From Bin5 sp965207495 (lineage in GTDB: Bacteria > Chloroflexota > Anaerolineae > Caldilineales > Caldilineaceae), in the NCBI GenBank assembly GCA_965207495.1, contig OZ242287.1, positions 2,046,001-2,110,000 on the forward strand: a DNA stretch of 64,000 nt, in the 5' to 3' direction. A model generated the notes under the pieces. The model saw nothing but the letters and a program-made list of their open reading frames with translations. It did not search any database and was not told where the DNA came from. Below are positions 44,011 to 53,320 of the stretch, piece by piece. Position 1 is the stretch's first letter. Each line of letters opens with the position of its first letter. A program made the translations under genes and the position numbers.

Positions 44011-45081
44011 TCAAGGCAACGCCGGCACAATCTCGTTGGCCAGCGTCTCCATGCAGGCCAGCCATCTCTCCTTATCATCCCAGTCGTGCGCGATCATGAG
44101 CAGCGTACCAAAGCCGCCCGTCTCCTCCCACAGCTCGTGCAGCCGCCGCAGGCACTCCTCCTTGTCGCCTATGATGCACAGGTTCTTCAGCATGTACTCC
44201 ACCGTCACCTCTTCGTCCGGCATCTCCGGGTCGCCCTTCAAAACGCTGAGCATGTTGGCTGAATTGATCAGCCATCGCAAGTAGGCCATCGAACCTGCCA
44301 GCGCGCCGTTGCTCGCCCGTTCCCAGGCAGCTTCGGTCGTCTCATCGATGAAGATGCTGCGCGACACCCGCCAGATTTCCCGGTCCGGTTCAGGCTGCCC
44401 GGCACTGGCCGCGCCGTTGCAGTAGGTCTCCCAGTGTTCGGCGAGCGTGGACCCGGACACCACATTCGTGCTGATCGGAATGTAGCCCCGTTCCCCAGCC
44501 ATGTTGGCTGCCCGCGATTGGCCGCGGATAATGCTCATCCCGACTGGTGGGTGCGGCTTCTGGTAGGGCTGCAACAGTTCGCCGATTCCAAGCTCGGGGT
44601 TCCCCCCTTCAAGCTTGATATTGTAGAAGTCCCCCTTGAATTCAAAGGGCGGATCAGTCTGCCACAGCTTCAATATCATGTCGATGCTTTCGACCGTCAT
44701 CAGCCCCTGCGTCCCCGGATCGGGCAAGTCGAAAAGCCCCCAATCGGTCGGCACGCCCCCTTGGCCGAAACCACAGTTGATGCGTCCCCGCGACAGATGA
44801 TCCAGATACGCCAGCCGCACCGCCACATTGACGGGATGATGCTGCGGCAAAATGGAAACACCGCTGCCGAGCCGGATGTTTTTCGTGCGCGGCAATACGT
44901 TGGCGATAAACACATCGTTCGACGGGATCGGTTCCCATGCCAGCGTGTGATGCTGGCCGATCCAGGCCTCCGTAAATCCCAACTCATCTGCTCGTACGAT
45001 GAACTCGATATCCTCTTCGAATCCGAGCGTTCGGTCCTTCTCCGGCGGATGAAGCGGCATCATAAATGTGCCCAGTTTCAT
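44011..45081 (-). CDS. LLM-class flavin-dependent oxidoreductase (alkanal monooxygenase-like)
   Basis: This 356-residue protein is a luciferase-like TIM barrel: MKLGTFMMPLHPPE, FTEAWIGQHH, LGSGVSILPQHHPVNVAVRLAYLDHLSRGRINCGFGQGG. The histidine-rich substrate and flavin region is of the alkanal monooxygenase type, unlike the F420-type gene at 23720. Such enzymes need reduced FMN from a separate reductase, which is not encoded nearby. GGGGG precedes the ATG. It sits between the BNR hydrolase and the ThDP enzyme. Monooxygenation of a carbonyl intermediate is a guess. Confidence 0.88.
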   Translation of the reverse strand: MKLGTFMMPLHPPEKDRTLGFEEDIEFIVRADELGFTEAWIGQHHTLAWEPIPSNDVFIANVLPRTKNIRLGSGVSILPQHHPVNVAVRLAYLDHLSRGRINCGFGQGGVPTDWGLFDLPDPGTQGLMTVESIDMILKLWQTDPPFEFKGDFYNIKLEGGNPELGIGELLQPYQKPHPPVGMSIIRGQSRAANMAGERGYIPISTNVVSGSTLAEHWETYCNGAASAGQPEPDREIWRVSRSIFIDETTEAAWERASNGALAGSMAYLRWLINSANMLSVLKGDPEMPDEEVTVEYMLKNLCIIGDKEECLRRLHELWEETGGFGTLLMIAHDWDDKERWLACMETLANEIVPALP

Positions 45082-45112
45082 TTTTCTGCCCCCTTTTTCC
45101 CTTTAATGTCTC

Positions 45113-46297
45113 TCAACTCTTGGGCGAACCCCTGCTGTAGGACGGCTTCAGATCGAGAGCCAGCTCCCTGAACTTCTCGATGCGGTGCAAAGTGACAAGA
45201 TTGGTGTCATGCTGGTTGTACCCTCCCTGCGACGTGCGCGAAATAACCAGCAGGTCCTCGCCTCGGATCAACTGTGAGGCATAGCTGAAAGCCTCGAAAA
45301 TGCTGCGGCTCATCGCCACGCAGCCCGCTTGGAACCAGTTCAAGGCGTCCAGGCTGTACATCAACATCAGGATGCGCCGCTCGTTGCCAGGCGGGCTGGC
45401 AAACCCCACCTTGCGCAACGGCTCCCGATCCTGCCACGTATCCGTCGGCAGACACACCGTCGTCCAGAAGAGGTCGCTCTCCTCGTCATAGACTATATGG
45501 AACTTACACTGCCCACCCGGCATCGGATAGAACTGGACGAATCGGTAGTCCAACTTGTCGCCTTCGTCCTCCAAGCTACACACTGCGGCCATGCCTCCCG
45601 TCGTATGCCCGTCGATAATCGTGCGCAGCACCACCCGCACCTCTCCCCGCACCTCAATAACATTTCCCTCTATGAAGCAGTCCTCCACCACCTTGTCCGA
45701 CGCGCTCGCCTGGTAACGCCGCTGACTGAGCACATCCGGCACGCCGGGAAAAGGGACAGGGTTGGACATCCGCCACGCCGCTGGGTCGAGCAGATCGCGC
45801 GCCACGTCTCCCGCTATCACAAGCGATTCCCACTGGCTCCTGCCGACCGCGTCATCGCCGACAGGGCAGGTCTCGAACGCGCGGTACACCTGCCCGTTGC
45901 GAAAGAGTATGCTGGTGGGGGCATTGTGATGACGGCCCCCGAACAGCTGCGATGGTGGTGTCCAGCTCTCCCCACCGTCCTCTGAACGCGCGATGATGAT
46001 CTCCCGGCTCAGACGGTGGTTGCCGATGCAGTAGAGTGTCTCGTCCACAGCAAACAGCGACGGCCAGATGATGTCCAGCACCGCGGCCTTACGCCAGCTC
46101 GCGCCATCGTCGTCACTTACCAGGACGTCAAGCTGGTCAGGGATCTTCTCAACTAGCGGCTGCGGGCGGAACCACTCATAGCTGGCGATCAGACGGCCTG
46201 ACGGCAACGCCGCCAGGCATGGCGAGCCGGTATACACGCTCTCCGGATCGGGCGACTCCGCCAGAATCACAAAGTCGTCGGCAAGAAACGCTTTCAT
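45113..46297 (-). CDS. BNR-repeat hydrolase (exo-alpha-sialidase-like)
   Basis: This 394-residue protein has Asp boxes of the BNR type (SDDDGASW near residue 65 and SEDGGESW near residue 107), the repeats that mark six-bladed sialidase propellers. The protein is cytoplasmic by prediction because no signal peptide is seen. Sialidases need an Arg triad plus Tyr/Glu, which I could not place with confidence, so the fold is better supported than the activity. It follows the ABC ATPases of operon IV. A paralogue heads the plus-strand series at 54899. Confidence 0.8.
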   Translation of the reverse strand: MKAFLADDFVILAESPDPESVYTGSPCLAALPSGRLIASYEWFRPQPLVEKIPDQLDVLVSDDDGASWRKAAVLDIIWPSLFAVDETLYCIGNHRLSREIIIARSEDGGESWTPPSQLFGGRHHNAPTSILFRNGQVYRAFETCPVGDDAVGRSQWESLVIAGDVARDLLDPAAWRMSNPVPFPGVPDVLSQRRYQASASDKVVEDCFIEGNVIEVRGEVRVVLRTIIDGHTTGGMAAVCSLEDEGDKLDYRFVQFYPMPGGQCKFHIVYDEESDLFWTTVCLPTDTWQDREPLRKVGFASPPGNERRILMLMYSLDALNWFQAGCVAMSRSIFEAFSYASQLIRGEDLLVISRTSQGGYNQHDTNLVTLHRIEKFRELALDLKPSYSRGSPKS

Positions 46298-46320
46298 TTG
46301 CCTGTACGCTTTCTATTGTA

Positions 46321-46348
46321 GAGGAAAGGAGGAAAGGAGGAAAGAGAA
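46321..46348 (+). repeat. Purine tract with 8-base tandem units
   Basis: Repeated GGAAAGGA-like units run through 46321-46348 in the gap between the BNR hydrolase and the upstream ATPase gene. The minus-strand transcript would be a pyrimidine tract. A TACAAT -10-like box (46315-46320, minus strand) abuts it without a convincing -35. Confidence 0.45.
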
Positions 46349-46446
46349 TTTCGTAGTCTTCCGGTGTGCTGCCTGCTGGCGCCATCAGCTTGCACTAGGA
46401 GGTCTGGTTGCTGTCCGCCTGCCGTAGGCCGCCAACCGCCGCTGTC

Positions 46447-47439
46447 TCACACCGCGTGACAAGCGACCCAGTGACCGGTTTCTACCTCCCGCCACTCGGG
46501 TACGACATGGTCGCACGGCTCAAAAGCCAGTGGACAACGGGGATGGAAGCGGCAACCGCTGGGTGGATTGATCGCGCTCGGCACATTGCCGCTTATGACC
46601 GTATGTTCGCGTAACCGCTCTTGACGGGGATTCGGCACAGGTACGGACAACAGAAGCGCATTGGTATACGGGTGCAGAGGGTTCTCAAACAACTTCTCTT
46701 TCGGAGCCATCTCAACAACGCGGCCCAGGTACATAACCGCCACCCTGTCGCTGATATGTCGCACAACGGCCAGATCGTGAGCGATGAAAAGGTAAGTGAG
46801 ATTGTACTCCTCCTGCAGGTCCTGCAGCAGGTTGATGATCTGCGCCTGAATCGACACATCCAGCGCCGAGATCGGCTCGTCGCAAACGATAAACTCCGGC
46901 TCACATGCCAGCGCACGCGCAATGCACACTCGCTGGCGCTGGCCGCCCGAAAATTCGTGCGGGTAGCGGAACGCGAAGGCCGGGCTCAGGCCGACGTCGT
47001 CGAGCAGCTTGGCGATTCGCTCCTGCGCATCCTGCCCGCTTGCCAGCTCGTGCAGCCAAAGTGGTTCGCCGATCGCATTGCCAATCGTCATGCGCGGACT
47101 GAGCGTCGAATAGGGATCCTGGAAAATGATCTGCATCCGCCTGCGCAAGGGGCGCATCGCCTTGTCGGATAGTCCGGTGACTTCCTCGTCCTCAAAGAAG
47201 ACCTTACCCGACGTCGGCCGATGCAACTGCAGCATCGTCAGGCCCGCGGTTGACTTGCCGCAACCCGATTCGCCCACCAGCCCCAGCGTCTCGCCCCGCT
47301 GCACGTCAAAGGTGACGTCGTCCAACGCATGCACCGTCGCCCTGGTCTCGCCATACGCGCCGATGCGCACGGAGAAGTGCTTGGACAGATTTTCCACTCG
47401 AACAAGGGGTGCCTTGTTGCTGCTCTCAGTCTGGCTCAT
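46447..47439 (-). CDS. ABC transporter ATP-binding protein, DppF/OppF type
   Basis: This 330-residue ATPase has Walker A GESGCGKST, signature FSGGQRQRV and Walker B FIVCDEPISALD, and the C-terminal oligopeptide-transporter extension with CPLAFEPC. It energises the operon IV importer together with the DppD-type partner at 47488. These two are the only ABC ATPases in the window, so they may also serve the ATPase-less transporters of operons I-III. The C-terminal Cys run is typical of the family and has been linked to an iron-sulfur cluster in DppD of mycobacteria. Confidence 0.95.
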   Translation of the reverse strand: MSQTESSNKAPLVRVENLSKHFSVRIGAYGETRATVHALDDVTFDVQRGETLGLVGESGCGKSTAGLTMLQLHRPTSGKVFFEDEEVTGLSDKAMRPLRRRMQIIFQDPYSTLSPRMTIGNAIGEPLWLHELASGQDAQERIAKLLDDVGLSPAFAFRYPHEFSGGQRQRVCIARALACEPEFIVCDEPISALDVSIQAQIINLLQDLQEEYNLTYLFIAHDLAVVRHISDRVAVMYLGRVVEMAPKEKLFENPLHPYTNALLLSVPVPNPRQERLREHTVISGNVPSAINPPSGCRFHPRCPLAFEPCDHVVPEWREVETGHWVACHAV

Positions 47440-47487
47440 ATCCAGGATTAGAGGTCCGGCGTTGAAACTATCTCAGGTTGTTTCTTG

Positions 47488-48507
47488 TTAACTGCTGGCA
47501 GCCTCGGCTTTGGATTCGATATTCACTTCGCGAATATCAACCCAGCAGGCGGCTCGATGGCCTCTTTCGCTGGCCTCGTCTACCGCCTCCAACATCGGGT
47601 TTTCTTTCCGGCATCGGTCGATAACATAGGGGCAGCGAAGATGAAAGGGACAGAAGTCAGGTAGGTCAACCAGGTCAGGCGGCGAACCGCCGATCGTCGT
47701 CAGGCGCGTTCCCGTTTCACCTGTCAAGCTGGGCAGCGCCCCCATCAGTCCGATCGTATAGGGGTGGCGAGGGTCCTCAAACAGCGCGTCAACCGGCGCC
47801 TCTTCGACAATGTAGCCCGCATACATGACGATCACCCGGTCGGCAATACCCGCAACAACGCTCAGATCGTGCGTGATCCAGATCACAGCCACACCCGACC
47901 GGTCGCGCAACTCCTTAACCAACTCCACGATCTGCGCTTGAATCGTGACGTCCAGTGCCGTCGTTGGCTCATCGGCGATCAGGACCGCAGGTTCGCACGA
48001 CATCGACATGGCGATCATGACCCGCTGGCGCATACCCCCGGAGAATTGGTGCGGGTAGTCCCGGAGTCGCGCTTCGCCGTCGGGGATACCCACCATCTCC
48101 AGAAGTTCCGCGCTGCGGGCGAGCGCGTCGCTCTTGCTCATCCCCCGATGGTAGACGAGCGGTTCGGCCATCTGCGTGCCAATGTTGATGAACGGGTTGA
48201 GCGAGGTCATCGGATCCTGGAAGATCATGCCGATCTCGCCGCCGCGCACATCACGCAGTTGGCGCAGGTTGAGCTCCAGCAAATCCTCGCCCCGCAGGAG
48301 TACTTTTCCGTTCTCGATACTGGCCGCAGGCGGCAACAGCCTTACTAGGCTCAGCATCGTGACGCTTTTCCCGCAACCGCTTTCGCCCACCACCGCCAGC
48401 GTCTCGCCCTCTTCCAGGGTAAAGGAGACGCCGTTGACGGCGTACACGTAACCCTTCCGTACCTGAAAGCGGGTCTGCAATTCTTGCACGTCGAGTAGGA
48501 CCGACAT
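47488..48507 (-). CDS. ABC transporter ATP-binding protein, DppD/OppD type
   Basis: This 339-residue ATPase has Walker A GESGCGKSV, signature FSGGMRQRV, Walker B LIADEPTTALD and the switch His in WITHD. The C-terminal extension includes CPFHLRCPYVIDRC, three spaced Cys. It pairs with the DppF-type gene 48 bases downstream. The gene follows the two permeases, giving the standard order binding protein, B, C, D, F. Confidence 0.95.
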   Translation of the reverse strand: MSVLLDVQELQTRFQVRKGYVYAVNGVSFTLEEGETLAVVGESGCGKSVTMLSLVRLLPPAASIENGKVLLRGEDLLELNLRQLRDVRGGEIGMIFQDPMTSLNPFINIGTQMAEPLVYHRGMSKSDALARSAELLEMVGIPDGEARLRDYPHQFSGGMRQRVMIAMSMSCEPAVLIADEPTTALDVTIQAQIVELVKELRDRSGVAVIWITHDLSVVAGIADRVIVMYAGYIVEEAPVDALFEDPRHPYTIGLMGALPSLTGETGTRLTTIGGSPPDLVDLPDFCPFHLRCPYVIDRCRKENPMLEAVDEASERGHRAACWVDIREVNIESKAEAASS

Positions 48508-48590
48508 TTTCGCCGTCTACGCTTCCATATGATGTAGCCCGAAACCGGCCATCGGTGTTCCCGATTCGCGCCGGGCCCGAGCAACCAAAA

Positions 48591-49562
48591 TTAACCGCCC
48601 CATTGACGGGGATTCAGGGCATCGTTGAGGCCGTCCCCCAGCCAGGCAAACGAGACGGTGATCACCGCCATCATCACCGCCGGACCGACCAGCAAGTGAG
48701 GGTGCGTCTGCCACATACGCAGACCGTCACTGATCATCTTCCCCCAACTGGGAATAGGCAACTGCACACCGACGCCCAGAAAACTGAACGCCGACTCAAG
48801 CACCATTGCCCCTCCCATCCCTGCGCTGACCGCAACGATCAGCGGACCCATCGCGTTGGGAATCACATACCGGGTCAGTATTCGCCCTGTCGGCATGCCC
48901 AGCGCGCGCGCCGCCAACACGTAGTTGCGGCTGCGAATCGACAGAATCTGTCCCCTGATCAGGCGGGCGTATCCAGGCCACTGGATCAGCGCCAGCGCAC
49001 CGAAGACCAACACCAGGTCCACCCACATCGTCTGGCGGAAGAAGGTATTCTTGGTCGCAAGATACATCTGCTCCATCCAGGCTTCAAGCGGAACTTTCAG
49101 CGTCAGGTTGATCACGATCGCCAGCAGCAAGGCCGGCATCGAACGCGTGACATCGGTCAGCCAAACCACCAACATGTCGACCCGGCCCCCAAGGTAACCT
49201 GCCAGCGACCCCATCACCAGCCCTACAATCAAGCTGATCGCCGTCGAAACAAGGCCCACTGAAACGGCCGTTCGCGCGCCGTACAGGATGCGGCTGAATA
49301 CATCGCGTCCCAACTCGTCGGTACCAAGCCAGTGCTCGCTGGATGGTGAAACCAACCGTGCCGTAAAATCCTGTGCCAGAAAATCATAGGGGGTCAGGTA
49401 CGGGCCGAAAGCCGCGATGAAAAACAGGAGCACAATCGGCAATATGGCCACGAGGGCAAGACGATTCGCCGCCAAACGGGCCACCGCGTCCCGCCACAGA
49501 TTAGTGCGGCTGGCCTCTGCTACCTCAATTTCGCTGGATACTGCGATTTCCTGAGTCGTCAT
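48591..49562 (-). CDS. ABC transporter permease, DppC/OppC type (operon IV)
   Basis: This 323-residue permease has LGTDELGRDVFSRILYGAR and the EAA loop RNYVLAARALGMPTGRI, and ends AWLGDGLNDALNPRQWGG. An extra loop between membrane segments (WMEQMYLATKNTFFRQTMWVD) parallels the insertion in the DppC of operon I, so these two are likely closest relatives. It partners the DppB gene at 49701 and the ATPases downstream. Confidence 0.93.
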   Translation of the reverse strand: MTTQEIAVSSEIEVAEASRTNLWRDAVARLAANRLALVAILPIVLLFFIAAFGPYLTPYDFLAQDFTARLVSPSSEHWLGTDELGRDVFSRILYGARTAVSVGLVSTAISLIVGLVMGSLAGYLGGRVDMLVVWLTDVTRSMPALLLAIVINLTLKVPLEAWMEQMYLATKNTFFRQTMWVDLVLVFGALALIQWPGYARLIRGQILSIRSRNYVLAARALGMPTGRILTRYVIPNAMGPLIVAVSAGMGGAMVLESAFSFLGVGVQLPIPSWGKMISDGLRMWQTHPHLLVGPAVMMAVITVSFAWLGDGLNDALNPRQWGG

Positions 49563-49700
49563 CCCTCACCGCTTGCCAGTTCTCTGTTATTGCCCTGCCC
49601 AAAATGCATCCCTACCCCAAAATGCATCCGTTCCCAATGTGCGTCCCTGCGCATTCGTGCAAAAGAAGAATCGCAGGTTCTTCCTGCAGCCGCAGCAACA

Positions 49701-50666
49701 CTAGTCCTCTGCGCCGGTCATCGCCTGGGCCGCCCGCGGATCCAGGATGGGATAGGTTAAGTCCACCAAAAGGTTCAGCGCCATCACAAGAAAGGCGCCA
49801 ATAAGAGTGATCGCCACGATCACAGGGTAATCCACGCCATAGGTGAAGTCGATCGTCAGACGCCCCAGGCCAGGGATACCAAAAATCTTTTCAACGATAA
49901 TGGCGCCGTTCACGATCCCAATCAACATCTGCCCCATTACCGTGACCACCGGCGTCAACACCGGTCTCAACATGTGGCGGATGATTACCATCATCTCTGG
50001 TACGCCCTTGGCCCGCGCTGTCCGCACGTAGTCCTCTGACAACACCTCCAGCACGCCCGACCGCGTCTGGCGGATGATGATTGCGATCGAACCAAACACC
50101 ATGACAAACATAGGTAGGATCGCCTTCTTGCTGAACAGACCGTCCCAGCCATAGGGTGTCGTCTTCATGACGCCCAATACCAATACAAGAAAGACCATCA
50201 GCATCGGCCCAACGACATAGCTGGGAACGCCGCTGATAAATAGCGCGGTCCCCAATATCGTGTTGTCAGCCCACTTGTTATGGTTCAGACCCGCAATTAT
50301 GCCTAAAGGGATCCCCAATATGGCGACCAGAATCACGGTAGCGAGCCCGATCTGGAACGAGACCGGCGCGGTTGCCCCGATCATGTCATTCACCGATCGC
50401 CCCGATATCACCGACATGCCCAGGTCGCCCTGCACCAAATGCCAGGTGTACTCTCCAAACTGCACCAGGAACGGACGGTCCAGCCCTTTCTCTTTGCGAA
50501 TGGCGTCCAAACGTTGCGCGTCATACGTAACATCACCCTCTTCGCGCAGAAACATCAGTTTGATCGGATCGCCGGCGCCATAGAAGGCCATAGCATACAC
50601 GGACAATGCCAGCAGAAGCAGAGCCGGGATCCAATATACGATGCGCCGCAGGACGTATTTACCCAT
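49701..50666 (-). CDS. ABC transporter permease, DppB/OppB type (operon IV)
   Basis: This 321-residue permease begins MGKYVLRRIVYWIPALLLLAL and has GLDRPFLVQFGEYTWHLVQGDLG and the EAA loop EDYVRTARAKGVPEMMVIIRH. It ends LDPRAAQAMTGAED. The upstream gap of 209 bases to binding protein F holds a hairpin and a 17-base tandem repeat, more intercistronic structure than in the other operons. The ribosome site is weak, which may make expression depend on those elements. Confidence 0.92.
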   Translation of the reverse strand: MGKYVLRRIVYWIPALLLLALSVYAMAFYGAGDPIKLMFLREEGDVTYDAQRLDAIRKEKGLDRPFLVQFGEYTWHLVQGDLGMSVISGRSVNDMIGATAPVSFQIGLATVILVAILGIPLGIIAGLNHNKWADNTILGTALFISGVPSYVVGPMLMVFLVLVLGVMKTTPYGWDGLFSKKAILPMFVMVFGSIAIIIRQTRSGVLEVLSEDYVRTARAKGVPEMMVIIRHMLRPVLTPVVTVMGQMLIGIVNGAIIVEKIFGIPGLGRLTIDFTYGVDYPVIVAITLIGAFLVMALNLLVDLTYPILDPRAAQAMTGAED

Positions 50667-50738
50667 TGCTATTCTTTCACTGCCACAGATTGGACTCTCT
50701 GACCGGCCGGTAACTGTCGGGACGAGACAATTGTCTTA

Positions 50739-50789
50739 CTGTACACACTGCCTCGCTGTACACACTGCCTCACTGTACACATTGCCAAA
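50739..50789 (+). repeat. Three tandem 17-base units with TGTACA palindromes
   Basis: CTGTACACACTGCCTCG (50739-50755) and CTGTACACACTGCCTCA (50756-50772) are near-identical, and the third (50773-50789) keeps CTGTACACATTGCC. Each unit carries a TGTACA palindrome. The array lies between binding protein F and its permease gene, so it would be in the operon IV transcript or act as a regulator-binding array. Confidence 0.7.
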
Positions 50790-50806
50790 ACGCAAAAGAA
50801 AACGCG

Positions 50807-50841
50807 GGCAAAGGCGCCAGACAGTACTTGACGCCTTTGCC
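50807..50841 (-). promoter_or_regulatory. Intercistronic hairpin after binding protein F
   Basis: GGCAAAGGCG (50807-50816) pairs with CGCCTTTGCC (50832-50841), ten consecutive pairs. It begins 34 bases after the stop of binding protein F and is followed by the 17-base tandem array. Confidence 0.75.
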
Positions 50842-50875
50842 ACAGCATCACAACGATTTCAGATATCGCTGTCTG

Positions 50876-52555
50876 CTACTCCATATGCTCGATGTAAATC
50901 AACCAAGGCTCGACGAACTGGGCGTCTGCGTTGCGCCGTGTGCCATGCACCCAGGGCATTGATCCGCCCTTGACCGATCCGCCGCAGCCAGTGCCAATCG
51001 GAATCACCATATACTGGCTCTGGTAGATCGCCTGCGCCTGCTGTGCCAGCGCAATGCGGTTCGGGTCGTCGGCTCCCAGCGTGACAGCCTCTTCGATCAG
51101 CGCATCGACCTCAGGATCAGCATAGCCGCCCATAATGTTGCGCGCCAGGTTGGACGAGGAATGCAGCGAACCCAGCAGCATCAACGCCGCATCGGGTACG
51201 CGCACGCCCGCGCCGTCGCGGAACAACGCCGGTGCGCCGGGGCCTTCCCAGCTGTCAAACTGCGGGCTCATCTCAATCGCTTCGATACCGAACAGCTGGC
51301 GCCACTGCTCCGCCATGTACTGGGCAAGTACCTCTGTCCCGGGGCTGCTGACGCCGGCCATGATCATCTTGGGAACATCGGCGGCGTTGGCATAAGCAGA
51401 CGCTGCCAACGCTTCCTGGGCGCCCTCAGGATCGTAAGGATGCGGTACAAAGTTCGGATCCGATCCCGGCAATGCCCGCAGCGGCTCACCCGTCGGTACC
51501 CAGCCACTGCCGTCAGGGCTGGACAGGTTGAAGATCTGCTCTCTGTCTACCGCCAGGATCAACGCCTTGCGGAAGTTGATGTCGTTGGTCGGCTCTATCG
51601 TGGGATTCAGGAAGAAACCGCCAATGCCGGGCGCCTGTCCGCACTCAAAGTAGTCCGCACCCAGCAGCGCCTGCGATGTGGCGTCGTTGGGCGGCCAACC
51701 CTGGTCCAGTTCCTCATTCGCGAGCATCGTTGTAACGATCGTCGTATCCTCAATCGAGGTTACCGTAAACCTGTCCAACATCGGCTCGGCCACCCAGAAA
51801 TTCGGGTTCTTGACAAAAGTGACGACGCCCCTGTTTAGGTCCATCTCGTCCGGCATGAAGGGGCCGCTTGTTACGGGATTGTTCTTCGGATGCCACCATT
51901 CGGCAACCTCAAATCCATCTTCGCCAATCGCAACCGAAGACTTGACCGGGCCAATCAGGTTGGTGGCCAGCTTCTTATGGAACAGCGGGTCCGGTCCTTC
52001 CAGCGTCACCTGCACAGTGCTGTCGTCCAGAGCGACCACACCCGGCATCGTCATCGCCTCGCCGTTGAACACATCTTCAAAGCCAACCACACCGGTCATG
52101 AACAACGTGACGCGCTGGTGCGTGGTCGCGGGGTGGGCGATCAGATTCCAGGTTGCCACCACATCGTGTGCAGTGATGGAGCTTCCATCCGAATAGACCG
52201 CATCCGGGTCAATCTTGAAGGTCCACTGCGACATGTCATCGTTGGGTGTCCACTCGTTGAAGACATAAGGATGCAGTTCGCCATGCTCGTCAATGTACAT
52301 CGGCCCGGCGTTCCAGAATGCCAGGTAGTGCATGTTCCAGCCCCCGCCGCGCAGCGGTGACCAGTCCTGCGCAAAGAACGGAATCGTCGCGCGGAAGTGC
52401 TGCTCCGCCATCATTTCGTCATCGGCGTCTGCGGCCATGTCTCCCGAATCAGCTGCGGGCGCCGCAGGCGCTGCGCAGGCCGAGACGGCAAGAACCATCG
52501 CCATCAGTGCCATCAGAATGATCCATTGCTTTGGGATTTTTCGTGTCGACAACAT
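50876..52555 (-). CDS. Family-5 solute-binding lipoprotein F (operon IV)
   Basis: This 559-residue protein has a leader with lipobox VSAC (Cys27) and an Ala/Pro/Asp tether. The family signature is WTFKIDPDAVYSDGSSITAHDVV. A TTG one codon earlier is possible, but the ATG at 52555 is preceded by the strong site AAGGAGG. It opens the only complete transporter operon in the window, behind a near-consensus promoter. The co-operonic BNR hydrolase and aldolase suggest an acidic-sugar oligomer as ligand, which is inference. Confidence 0.93.
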   Translation of the reverse strand: MLSTRKIPKQWIILMALMAMVLAVSACAAPAAPAADSGDMAADADDEMMAEQHFRATIPFFAQDWSPLRGGGWNMHYLAFWNAGPMYIDEHGELHPYVFNEWTPNDDMSQWTFKIDPDAVYSDGSSITAHDVVATWNLIAHPATTHQRVTLFMTGVVGFEDVFNGEAMTMPGVVALDDSTVQVTLEGPDPLFHKKLATNLIGPVKSSVAIGEDGFEVAEWWHPKNNPVTSGPFMPDEMDLNRGVVTFVKNPNFWVAEPMLDRFTVTSIEDTTIVTTMLANEELDQGWPPNDATSQALLGADYFECGQAPGIGGFFLNPTIEPTNDINFRKALILAVDREQIFNLSSPDGSGWVPTGEPLRALPGSDPNFVPHPYDPEGAQEALAASAYANAADVPKMIMAGVSSPGTEVLAQYMAEQWRQLFGIEAIEMSPQFDSWEGPGAPALFRDGAGVRVPDAALMLLGSLHSSSNLARNIMGGYADPEVDALIEEAVTLGADDPNRIALAQQAQAIYQSQYMVIPIGTGCGGSVKGGSMPWVHGTRRNADAQFVEPWLIYIEHME

Positions 52556-52733
52556 CAACGTCTCCTCCTTGAAAATGCTGGGTTATGATGAGAAAGTAGG
52601 AAAGAACCTGAAAACTGGCCTTACATACCGGCAGCGTACGCGCGAACCAGGGCTCACAACATGCTTGGGAACGTCAATTCAGTTGACTACTTGCGAGTAA
52701 GTTCGAGATGAGTTCAGGTGCGATGTGACGCGG

Positions 52734-52761
52734 AGTATAGCACGAAGCTAGCACATGTCAA
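52734..52761 (-). promoter_or_regulatory. Sigma70-type promoter of operon IV
   Basis: TTGACA (52756-52761, minus strand) is followed after 16 bases by TATACT (52734-52739). The leader before binding protein F is about 170 bases. Confidence 0.75.
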
Positions 52762-53021
52762 AACACTGTTTTTTCAGCCGGATGGCGCTATGAGAGTCTA
52801 CATTTCAAGCGCCAACTACCTATGTTTCTGCTCAATACACCTCCTTCACTTACAGTGCCGCATACAGGTCGCGGCTCGATTCTCTGAGCGAGTAATCTGC
52901 AGGGCATTCGCATCCAAACTGGCCCGAATAATGCGTGCCACCCAAAATGGGGAGAACTCTCGTATGCCTCGTGTTGTAACCATGCCCTGATCAATTCCCG
53001 TTCCAAGCTCCGGCAGCCATC

Positions 53022-53320
53022 CACTGACCACTAACCACTGATCACTGACCACTGCTTTTTGCGTCCGGGCCTTCGGCCCTCCCTTGTGCAGGGGCTGCGC
53101 CCCCGCAACACCCCGCCCTTGTTAGCCACCGGGCTCATTCTTCCCCAGCAAAGTGTCTAGCCAACAGTGTCTCTACCCCCACCAGCTTTCTCCAGCCTCC
53201 AGCCTCCGACCACTGACCACCGACCACTGACCACTGCAGTTCCGCGCCCCCGCAACGCCCCGCCCTTGCTAGACCACCGTGTTCATTCTTCCCCAGCAAT
53301 GCGTCTAGTCTCCAGAGTCT
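53022..53320 (+). repeat. Composite interspersed repeat, copy 3 (long plus short unit)
   Basis: 7-base runs (53022-53054) lead into a long unit (53062-53173) with GGGCCTTCGGCCC at 53067-53079 and CCCCGCAACACCCCGCCC. A second 7-base run (53208-53236) and a short unit (53236-53320) follow, then a GCAGTTCCGC end at about 53391-53400. The order matches copy 2. It lies just upstream of the operon IV promoter. Confidence 0.85.
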
